DNA of 7,003 nt from Thermoflexales bacterium (lineage in GTDB: Bacteria; Chloroflexota; Anaerolineae; Fen-1058). Shown one piece after another: positions 1-5,626 of the stretch. The stretch covers positions 1-7,003 of the forward strand of contig JADGQE010000215.1 in assembly GCA_017882055.1 (NCBI GenBank), in the 5' to 3' direction. Position 1 is the stretch's first letter. Each line of letters starts with the position of its first letter. A model generated the notes under the pieces. That model saw only the letters and a list, made by a program, of their open reading frames with translations. It was not told where the DNA came from and searched no databases. The position numbers were made by a program, and so were the translations under genes.

Positions 1-17
1 CTTGCCTTTAACCAGGA

Positions 18-30
18 AATGATTATCATT
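18..30. promoter_or_regulatory. Fur-family-like operator (inverted repeat)
   Basis: AATGAT-T-ATCATT is a perfect 6-1-6 inverted repeat. Aligned over bases 15-33, it matches 15 of 19 positions of the classical Fur-box consensus (GATAATGATWATCATTATC); the mismatches are confined to the outer positions. It ends four bases before the -35 hexamer at 34-39, so a bound dimer could occlude RNA polymerase or contact it. Fur, Zur and PerR boxes resemble one another, so the regulator and its metal cannot be assigned. The symmetry and the location are seen directly; the Fur-family assignment is inference. Confidence 0.5.
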
Positions 31-33
31 AAG

Positions 34-62
34 TTGACTACCCTTTGGAGAGAATGTATAAT
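34..62 (+). promoter_or_regulatory. Sigma-70-type promoter for the cluster
   Basis: The -35 hexamer TTGACT (34-39) matches the TTGACA consensus at five of six positions. The -10 hexamer TATAAT (57-62) is a perfect match. The spacer is exactly 17 bases, which is optimal. Transcription would start near base 69 and give a leader of about 130 bases before the first gene. This is the only strong promoter I see in the window. Because all downstream genes are co-directional with short gaps, it could drive the whole cluster. A nearly ideal promoter beside an operator-like repeat suits a repressible gene. Confidence 0.8.
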
Positions 63-101
63 CCACACGTTATGGTATAGTGAGAACCAAACCGTGAGCG
101 G

Positions 102-123
102 TCGGATCGATGCGCCGATCTGA
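102..123 (+). other. Leader hairpin in the 5' untranslated region
   Basis: Bases 102-109 (TCGGATCG) pair with 116-123 (CGATCTGA) over eight base pairs, one of them a G-U wobble, with a six-base loop at 110-115. It lies inside the transcribed leader, about 75 bases before the start codon. No U-tract follows, so it is not a terminator. I recognise no known riboswitch, including the c-di-GMP class, in 69-198. It may stabilise the message or bind a protein, but its function is unknown. Confidence 0.35.
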
Positions 124-198
124 GCCGAGGTGTTAGTGTGCGCAGTGCCTTTGCCGAGTGTTCTTATTCTGTGGTGAGGTGGTTTAAGGTGGGTTGCT

Positions 199-1017
199 AT
201 GGCGCTTAAAGGGAACCTGCACGATTTCAGCATCACGCAGCTGTTGAACCTGATCCATCTGGCGCGCAAGACCGGCACGCTGGCGATCGATGGCAGGAAC
301 AACGCGGCGCGCGTGGCCTTTAAGGGTGGCAAGCTGGTTCACGCCACTTCGGGCGGCGCGGATGGCCGGCTGGTAAACTTGCTGATCAAAGTCGGCAAGA
401 TCACACCGGAGCAAGGCAAGCAAATTCCGGCCAACAAGTCTGATCGTGATCTCAGTGAGATGTTGGTGAAAGCCGGACTGCTGACGAAGCAAGACCTCGA
501 TATCATGGTGCGGGCCAATGTGCGCGAAGTGGTCGAGCGCTTGTTCGCACTGACAGATGGCGTCTTCCGGTTTGAGCCCAATGTGCTGCCGGATGATCAG
601 CTGATCGTCGATCCGCCGCTCAGCCTGGACAACATCATCATGGAAGGCACGCGCCGCCTGAAAGAATCCGAGAAGCTTCAGGACGAGCTGCCCAATCTGG
701 ATATTACGCTCCACTTCACCGATCGACCTGATACTCGTCTGCGCAACGTCAACTTGAGCGTGGAAGAGTGGCGGGTCGTTTCTTATATCAACCCCAAGAA
801 TACGATTCGGCAGATCGCTCAGGCCAACAACATGAGCGAATTCCAGATTCGCAAGATCGTGTATGGGATGCTGCAGGCCGGACTGGTCGAATTGATCCGG
901 CCGGCCGGCGGCGCGCTGACTCCGCCGCCGGGTGCGCGGCCGGTGCCGGCGCCCATCAGCACCGAAGTCAAGCGTTCGGTCGTCAATCGATTGATTGATC
1001 GCATCAAGCGAATTTGA
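199..1017 (+). CDS. DUF4388 (PATAN-type) protein with C-terminal winged-helix-like region
   Basis: A 272-residue protein. Residues 1-155 match the DUF4388/PATAN pattern: an opening 'LKGNLHDFSITQLLNLIHLARKTG' type segment (about 3-26), then the beta strand 'GTLAI' and 'FKGGKLVHA' (41-49), then a helical part ending in 'DGVFRFEP' (120-127). Residues 185-235 look like a small winged-helix or helical-bundle unit. A proline-rich linker (236-253) and a short basic amphipathic tail (254-272) follow. PATAN domains are known from cyanobacterial PatA/PixG regulators and recur next to MglA-type GTPases, so a protein-protein signalling role is likely. There is no signal peptide or membrane segment, so it should be cytoplasmic. 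The start is supported by AAGGTGGG (186-193), five bases before ATG. It is the first gene after the promoter, and the GTPase gene follows it. Its precise partner and output are unknown. Confidence 0.8.
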   Translation: MALKGNLHDFSITQLLNLIHLARKTGTLAIDGRNNAARVAFKGGKLVHATSGGADGRLVNLLIKVGKITPEQGKQIPANKSDRDLSEMLVKAGLLTKQDLDIMVRANVREVVERLFALTDGVFRFEPNVLPDDQLIVDPPLSLDNIIMEGTRRLKESEKLQDELPNLDITLHFTDRPDTRLRNVNLSVEEWRVVSYINPKNTIRQIAQANNMSEFQIRKIVYGMLQAGLVELIRPAGGALTPPPGARPVPAPISTEVKRSVVNRLIDRIKRI

Positions 1018-1064
1018 TTCGACTGCATTTACTTATCTCACAGCTTAAGGAATGGCGAGCAATT

Positions 1065-1604
1065 ATGCAAACAGTAAAGATGGTGGTGACGGGTCCTTTC
1101 TCGGCAGGTAAAACGGAGTTCATTCGAACCATCAGTGAGATTGATGTCGTGTCCACCGAACGCAAGATTTCGTCGGATGCGGAGCGGGTTAAAGAGACGA
1201 CGACCGTGGCGATGGACTTTGGGCGGATCACGGTCGATGACGATCTGGTGCTCTATCTCTTCGGCACGCCCGGCCAGAAGCGCTTCGATTTCATGTGGGA
1301 AATTCTGTCAGAAGGGATGCTGGGCTTCATCGTCATCGTCGACAGCACCCGCCCGGAGACTTTCCGCGAAGCGCGTAACATTTTGGACACCTTCCGCGGG
1401 TATGCGGCTACGCCCTATGTGATCGCGGCCAACAAACAAGATTTTGAGGACGCCTGGACGCCGGATGATTTGCGAATTGCGCTCAAGGTCAATCGCAGCC
1501 TTAAAGTCTTGCCGTGCGTCGCAACCGATAAAGAAGCCGTCAAATCGGTTTTGCTGGAACTGCTCTATTCGATCTTAGAAACCATGGATCTCGAGGCCGA
1601 GTAA
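1065..1604 (+). CDS. Small Ras-like GTPase of the MglA/COG2229 type
   Basis: A 179-residue single-domain GTPase. The P-loop is GPFSAGKT (10-17), with Lys16 and Thr17 placed to bind phosphate and Mg. Switch I is around Thr46-Thr47 ('TTVAMDFG'). The G3 region reads GTPGQ (67-71), in which Gly replaces the usual Asp of DxxG; this is typical of bacterial MglA-like and COG2229 GTPases. G4 is NKQD (123-126), and 'CVATD' (151-155) is the likely G5. I chose ATG 1065 because the P-loop then begins at residue 10, as is normal, and GGCGAG lies five bases upstream. A TTG at 1014, overlapping the previous stop codon, would add 17 residues unlike the family. Relatives act as polarity or signalling switches, often with roadblock or PATAN proteins; here the upstream DUF4388 protein is the obvious candidate partner. 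No roadblock (MglB-like) gene is in the window. Confidence 0.88.
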   Translation: MQTVKMVVTGPFSAGKTEFIRTISEIDVVSTERKISSDAERVKETTTVAMDFGRITVDDDLVLYLFGTPGQKRFDFMWEILSEGMLGFIVIVDSTRPETFREARNILDTFRGYAATPYVIAANKQDFEDAWTPDDLRIALKVNRSLKVLPCVATDKEAVKSVLLELLYSILETMDLEAE

Positions 1605-1654
1605 TTGACGGTTGCCACCGCGGGCATATCGAGTGAACCCAGATCTGGTGCAGC

Positions 1655-2449
1655 ATGAGTTCGATCGTCACCTCTCAGGGGATCGTGCATTACGAAGCCT
1701 ATGGCCGGGGTAAGCCGGTGATCCTGCTTCACGGTTGGATCAACTCGTGGGGTGTGTGGCAAGATGTGATGATCGATCTGGCCGAGAACGGGCGCTTCAA
1801 GGTTTATGCGCTGGATTTCTGGGGCTTCGGCGAATCGGCCAAAGACAATACGCCGCCGTTCAAGGTCATGTCGTATGTGCAGATGGTCGATCAATTTATG
1901 GAGATTTTGGGGATTGAGTGCGCGCCGATCCTGGGTCATTCGATGGGCGGCACGGTGGCTCTGGCCTGCGCGCTCAACTATCCGCAGCGCGTGACCAAAG
2001 TCGGTGCGGTGGGCGCCCCGATCGCGGGCCGGTCGCTCAATTTCTTCCTGCGATTGGCGGCCTGGAACTGGGTGCAGCTGGCACAGAGCTTGCCGGCCGT
2101 GACGCACCTGATTGTGACGACGCTGGTGCGGATCAACACCGCCGGTGACAGCGCGCGGGTCCGCAAGATGCTGCTGCACGATGTCAGCAAAACCAGCATG
2201 GAATCGTTCTTTCGCAGCATCGGCGATTTGCGGCGAACCGATCTCAGTGCGCGGCTGGGCGATGTCAAGGCGCCGATTCTGGGGGTGTATGGCCTCCACG
2301 ATAATATTGTGAGTCCGCACCAGGTTGATGTGCTGGCCCGCTGCGTTTTGACGGCGCAGACGCTGGTGCTGGAAAAGTCGCGCCATTTCCCGATGCTGGA
2401 CGAACCCGAAAAATTCAATGCGGCCGTCCGGCAGTTTCTGGCAGCCTGA
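1655..2449 (+). CDS. Alpha/beta-hydrolase fold protein
   Basis: A 264-residue protein of usual length for a single-domain alpha/beta hydrolase. HGW (26-28) after 'VILLHG' forms the oxyanion-hole region. The nucleophile elbow is GHSMGG (94-99), with Ser96 as nucleophile. Asp216 in 'GLHDNIVSP' and His244 in 'SRHFPMLDEP' complete a standard Ser-Asp-His triad, so the enzyme looks active. The region between about 125 and 190 is the variable cap and is rich in Trp, Leu and Phe, which suits a hydrophobic acyl substrate. There is no signal peptide, so it is probably cytoplasmic. ATG 1655 has only a weak ribosome site (GGTG just upstream). It sits between the GTPase and the V4R gene in the same transcription unit. 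Substrate is not determinable; esterase, lipase, thioesterase and haloperoxidase-like members all share this fold. An acyl ester or thioester substrate is suggested by the nearby acyl-ACP reductase homologue, but this is inference. Confidence 0.85.
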   Translation: MSSIVTSQGIVHYEAYGRGKPVILLHGWINSWGVWQDVMIDLAENGRFKVYALDFWGFGESAKDNTPPFKVMSYVQMVDQFMEILGIECAPILGHSMGGTVALACALNYPQRVTKVGAVGAPIAGRSLNFFLRLAAWNWVQLAQSLPAVTHLIVTTLVRINTAGDSARVRKMLLHDVSKTSMESFFRSIGDLRRTDLSARLGDVKAPILGVYGLHDNIVSPHQVDVLARCVLTAQTLVLEKSRHFPMLDEPEKFNAAVRQFLAA

Positions 2450-2481
2450 GGGCGAGCTCGATCGATGCGAGGGCCGGTCAC

Positions 2482-3135
2482 TTGAGTGTTCCGATGCTGG
2501 CTAATGCCGCCGTTCCGACCAAAAGTTATTACTATCCCAATAAGATGGGGCGTATCATCTTGCTGGCGATGGAAGAAGTGATGGGCCGCAACGGCGTCAA
2601 CGCCATCTTGAATCTGGCGCGCCTCAAGAATCTGGTGAACAGTTACCCGCCCAACAATTTCGAACGGCAGTTTGGTTTTGAAGAAGTCGGCGGCATTCAG
2701 GGGGCGCTGGAAGATATGTATGGGCCGCGCGGCGCGCGCGGCCTGGCCCTGCGAGCCGGCCGGGCCTGCTTCAAATATGGCATCAAAGAATTTGGACCGG
2801 TGTTGGGCATTGCCGATCTGGCCTTCCGGCTGCTGCCCTTGAGCATGAAACTGAAGGTCGGGTTTGAAGTCTTTGCCGAAACCTTTAACAAATTCAGCGA
2901 TCAGATCGTCCGGCTGGGCGAAGAACCCAATCGGTTTCTGTGGATCATCGATTTGTGCCCGGTCTGCTGGCAACGCCACACCGATGAGCCGTGCTGCCAT
3001 CTGGCCGTGGGTATCTTGCAGGAAGGGTTGTACTGGGTCAGCAGTGGCAAGACTTTTCACGTCGAGGAAACGATGTGCATTGCCAAAGGCGATCCGAACT
3101 GCCTGATCGTCATCGACAAGCGCCCTCTGGATTGA
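2482..3135 (+). CDS. V4R-domain protein (4-vinyl-reductase-like ligand-binding domain)
   Basis: A 217-residue protein. The C-terminal part (about 120-213) fits the V4R family: a helix with 'FNKFSDQIVRLGEEPN', then Cys159 and Cys162 in a CxxC pair, Cys171-Cys172, the strand 'AVGILQEGLYW', and 'VEETMCIAKGDPNC' with Cys199 and Cys207. V4R domains occur in BchJ-type proteins, in XylR-type regulators and in archaeal hydrocarbon-binding proteins, where they bind small hydrophobic ligands. The N-terminal 120 residues are helical and not assigned; they include 'GFEEVGGIQGALEDMYGPRG' (65-84), the usual lead-in for this family. No DNA-binding domain is evident. TTG 2482 is preferred because GAGGG (2469-2473) lies eight bases upstream; ATG 2494 is the alternative and has a poorer ribosome site. 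It lies six bases before the next gene, so the two are probably translationally coupled. It may sense or hold the product of this pathway; this is inference. Confidence 0.78.
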   Translation: MSVPMLANAAVPTKSYYYPNKMGRIILLAMEEVMGRNGVNAILNLARLKNLVNSYPPNNFERQFGFEEVGGIQGALEDMYGPRGARGLALRAGRACFKYGIKEFGPVLGIADLAFRLLPLSMKLKVGFEVFAETFNKFSDQIVRLGEEPNRFLWIIDLCPVCWQRHTDEPCCHLAVGILQEGLYWVSSGKTFHVEETMCIAKGDPNCLIVIDKRPLD

Positions 3136-3141
3136 GAGATT

Positions 3142-4440
3142 ATGCCGGCCAAAGAACGAACCCTGCGCCGCGTCGTGATTCGTGATCAGCGCGAATTGCC
3201 CCCTTTTAACGAGCCGGCGCGCGATCAGCGCGTGCTCAACAAACCGCTCTGGCTTCATCAGCGCGACGTGCTGGCCGCGTACACGCGTGAAGAGCGCGAG
3301 ATTCCAACCATCGAGGCGATGCCCGGCGATCACATTGAGTCGATCGTCTATCGCGACAACCTCTTCTTCGATCAGGCCTTCATCGATTATTTTTTGAAGC
3401 GGGCGCGGGCGCTGGGCAAGGCCTGCCGCGTGGCCTTCTCGCCGAACGATCCGGCGATCAAAACGCACGCGCTGCAATTGCAGACCGGTATTCGTTTGGA
3501 AAAAGGCTTTACCGAGGGCGATCTGCTGATCGCGGATCTGTGGTACTTTCCGCACGGCAAAGAACCGAATCCGCGCCCGTTGGTGGTCGATACCCTGGCG
3601 AAAGAAGTCGGCTATTACAATGTGCCGAAGTACATGGCACCCAATCAGGGTGATTTGACGTATCAACTGCCGCTGCGGGCTTTCTTGTCGATCGAGCACT
3701 GGGTCCACTTGTTCATCGCCAATGTGCCGTTTGGGGTCTTCGCCGCCGGCGCGCGCGCTGAGAAGGGACTGGAGGGAACCCGCTTTAAACTTAAAGTCCT
3801 GATCAGTTCCCTGCTGCAGCGCAAGTTGCTGATGTCCAGTCCGGCTTTGGTGAAGGTGGGTAAAGATGTGCGGATCGATCCGACGGCGGTGATTCACGGC
3901 CCGACCACGATCGGCAACAATGTGTTTATCGGGCCGGGCGCGGTGATCGATAACTGCATCATCGGCAACAATGTATCGGTGGCGCAGGGCTGCCAGTTGA
4001 TGTTGAGCGTCGTCGGCGACGGCGCGTTCTTGCCGTTCCGGGCAGCGTTGTTCATGACCACGCTCGGCGAGAACTCGATGGTGGCGCAAAATACTTGTCT
4101 GCAAATGTGCGTCGTCGGGCGCGACACGTTTATCGGCGCGGGTTCCACCTTTACGGACTTCAACATGGTGTCCAAGCCCATTCGCACGATCTACCGTGAT
4201 CAACTGGTCGAGGTGGGCTTGCCCGTCATTGGCGGCTGCGTGGGACATCACTGCCGGCTGGGCGCCGGCCTGACGATCTTTCCGGCGCGCACGATCGAGT
4301 CGGATGTGATGCTGGTTGGCTCGCGGGCCGAACGGGTAATCACGCACAACGTCACGTATGCCGACAGCGATCACTTGAAGATTCCCAATGGCGAGGTCTT
4401 GTTTCCGCCGCAGTATCAGAAGCGAGCCGAGTCGTGGTAG
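3142..4440 (+). CDS. Two-part protein with C-terminal left-handed beta-helix (hexapeptide-repeat transferase-like)
   Basis: A 432-residue protein. Residues about 240-400 carry hexapeptide repeats of the left-handed beta-helix fold, clearest in 'VRIDPTAVIHGPTTIGNN' (243-260) and 'VFIGPGAVIDNCIIGNN' (261-277), and again near 'VVGRDTFIGAGSTF' (324-337) and 'HCRLGAGLTIFPARTI' (370-385). Such helices are typical of acyl- and sugar-nucleotide transferases, often as trimers. The N-terminal part (1-235) is not recognised. Its 'VYRDNLFFDQAFIDYFL' (69-85) and spacing recall the organisation of sugar-phosphate nucleotidylyltransferase fusions, but it lacks the canonical GxGTRM-type nucleotide-binding loop. 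There is no signal peptide; 'AFLSIEHWVHLFIANVPFGV' (180-199) is hydrophobic and could be an amphipathic, membrane-facing segment. ATG 3142 is six bases after the V4R stop codon, and GAGAG at 3134-3138 acts as ribosome site. Substrate is unknown; an acyl or glycosyl acceptor is inferred from the fold only. Confidence 0.72.
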   Translation: MPAKERTLRRVVIRDQRELPPFNEPARDQRVLNKPLWLHQRDVLAAYTREEREIPTIEAMPGDHIESIVYRDNLFFDQAFIDYFLKRARALGKACRVAFSPNDPAIKTHALQLQTGIRLEKGFTEGDLLIADLWYFPHGKEPNPRPLVVDTLAKEVGYYNVPKYMAPNQGDLTYQLPLRAFLSIEHWVHLFIANVPFGVFAAGARAEKGLEGTRFKLKVLISSLLQRKLLMSSPALVKVGKDVRIDPTAVIHGPTTIGNNVFIGPGAVIDNCIIGNNVSVAQGCQLMLSVVGDGAFLPFRAALFMTTLGENSMVAQNTCLQMCVVGRDTFIGAGSTFTDFNMVSKPIRTIYRDQLVEVGLPVIGGCVGHHCRLGAGLTIFPARTIESDVMLVGSRAERVITHNVTYADSDHLKIPNGEVLFPPQYQKRAESW

Positions 4441-4449
4441 AAGATCAAG

Positions 4450-5571
4450 ATGGATAATTTCGCATTCATCATTCATCCCATTGATCCCAGGCGCGATGTG
4501 CAGCGCAAATTTCCGCTGCTGGGCAAGATTTTGCCGGTGCCGGCCATCCACTTCTTGTCGCGCTTTTTTCCACCGCTGTATATTTCACACATCACCGGCA
4601 TTCGATCGCAGGCGACGGGCAAAGAAGTCGAGGGCTGGTTTGTGGCTTGTCCCTTCACCCCGCAGCGCATGCTGACTTTGCCGTCGAAGGTGGTTTACCG
4701 CAAGATCATTGCGACGGCGAAGATGGCGGCGCAGAAATTGGGCGCGCGGATCGTCGGACTGGGCGCGTACACTTCGGTGGTGGGGGATGGCGGTATCACG
4801 ATTGGGCGCAGCGTGGCTGTGCCGGTCACGACTGGTGATAGCTACACTGTCGCAGTCGCGGTGGAAGCTGTGAAGAAAGCGGCCGAGCGCATGGAGATCG
4901 ATCTATCGACTGCGACAGCGGCCGTCGTCGGCGCGACCGGCGCGATCGGGGCCGTGGCTGCCGAGTTGCTGGCCAGGGATGTGCCGCAGCTCGTGTTGAT
5001 TGGCCGCCGGGCCGATCGGTTGATGGCCGTGCGATCACGCTGTGAAGCCGCCGGTGCGGAAGTGCAGATCACTTCGGACATGAACGCACTGCGCCAGGTC
5101 GATCTGATCATCACGGTCAGTTCGGCGCTGGAGGCCATCATTCAGCCCGATCATCTCAAGCCGGGCGCGGTCGTCTGCGATGTGGCCCGTCCGCGTGATG
5201 TGAGCAGGGCCGTCGTCGAACAGCGTGATGATGTGCTGGTGATCGAAGGCGGCATGGTGGAAGTGCCGGGCGATGTGGACTTTCACTTCAATTTTGGTTT
5301 TCCGCCGCGCATGGTGTATGCTTGCATGGCTGAGACGATTGCGCTGGCCTTAGAGGGCCGTTACGAAAGTTATACGCTGGGCAAGGATTTGACGATCGCG
5401 CAGGTGCAGGCGATCGAACAGATCGCGCGCAAGCACGGCTTCAAGCTGGGCGGCTTCCGATCGTTTGAAAAAGCCGTGACCGACGAACAGATCGAACGTA
5501 TCAAGCAGAACGCACGCCGGGCCAGGTCGGTTCGATCGGGCCGGTTACAGACGACATCATCCATAAACTAA
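4450..5571 (+). CDS. Homologue of long-chain fatty acyl-ACP reductase (AAR), Rossmann-type
   Basis: A 373-residue protein. Several features recall cyanobacterial acyl-ACP reductase, which makes fatty aldehydes from acyl-ACP with NADPH. These are 'ATGKEVEGWFVACPFTPQRML' (55-75), 'GLGAYTSVVGD' (103-113), 'VTTGDSYTVAVA' (126-137), the Rossmann loop GATGAIG (161-167) and 'IGRRADRL' (184-191). Cys292, in 'MVYACMAETIALALEG' (288-303), falls where the AAR family has its acyl-thioester cysteine. The parallel comes from recalled family sequence, not from a search. It is somewhat longer than the roughly 340-residue cyanobacterial enzyme, mostly through a basic C-terminal tail (about 345-373). It is probably cytoplasmic or membrane-associated. 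Its ATG is nine bases after the previous stop codon. No aldehyde-deformylating oxygenase gene, the usual cyanobacterial partner, is in the window, so the aldehyde would go elsewhere. Alternative call: generic shikimate-dehydrogenase-like NAD(P)-binding protein. Confidence 0.8.
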   Translation: MDNFAFIIHPIDPRRDVQRKFPLLGKILPVPAIHFLSRFFPPLYISHITGIRSQATGKEVEGWFVACPFTPQRMLTLPSKVVYRKIIATAKMAAQKLGARIVGLGAYTSVVGDGGITIGRSVAVPVTTGDSYTVAVAVEAVKKAAERMEIDLSTATAAVVGATGAIGAVAAELLARDVPQLVLIGRRADRLMAVRSRCEAAGAEVQITSDMNALRQVDLIITVSSALEAIIQPDHLKPGAVVCDVARPRDVSRAVVEQRDDVLVIEGGMVEVPGDVDFHFNFGFPPRMVYACMAETIALALEGRYESYTLGKDLTIAQVQAIEQIARKHGFKLGGFRSFEKAVTDEQIERIKQNARRARSVRSGRLQTTSSIN

Positions 5572-5581
5572 GTGTGGCATA

Positions 5582-5609
5582 CGTCGCGTTTTTCAAAATG
5601 AAGGCGACG
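5582..5609 (+). other. Hairpin between the reductase and the response regulator
   Basis: CGTCGC (5582-5587) pairs perfectly with GCGACG (5604-5609), and inside it TTCA (5592-5595) pairs with TGAA (5599-5602) around an AAA loop. It sits in the longest gap of the cluster (5572-5626) and stops eight bases before the ribosome site of the next gene. No run of T follows, so it is not a convincing intrinsic terminator; it could be an RNA-processing or attenuation element that separates the metabolic block from the signalling genes. Confidence 0.35.
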
Positions 5610-5626
5610 GACCTACGAGGTGAACA

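Noticed and set aside
1014..1064. TTG 1014 as an earlier start of the GTPase
   Set aside because: It would overlap the upstream stop codon and add 17 residues not expected before the P-loop; ATG 1065 gives the usual family length.
1605..1632. A second promoter (TTGACG) before the hydrolase
   Set aside because: The -35-like hexamer has no acceptable -10 at 16-18 bases; the best candidate, TATCGA, matches only three of six positions.
1565..2386. A 273-residue minus-strand frame over the hydrolase gene
   Set aside because: The plus strand encodes a full catalytic triad here; the antisense product is low-complexity, rich in His, Arg and Gln, and typical of a shadow frame.
1978..4551. An 857-residue open frame on the minus strand across three genes
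   Set aside because: It lies in codon register with the V4R and beta-helix genes, so it stays open simply because those genes avoid the codons TTA, CTA and TCA, which are rare in GC-rich DNA. Its translation has no recognisable motif, while the plus-strand products do.
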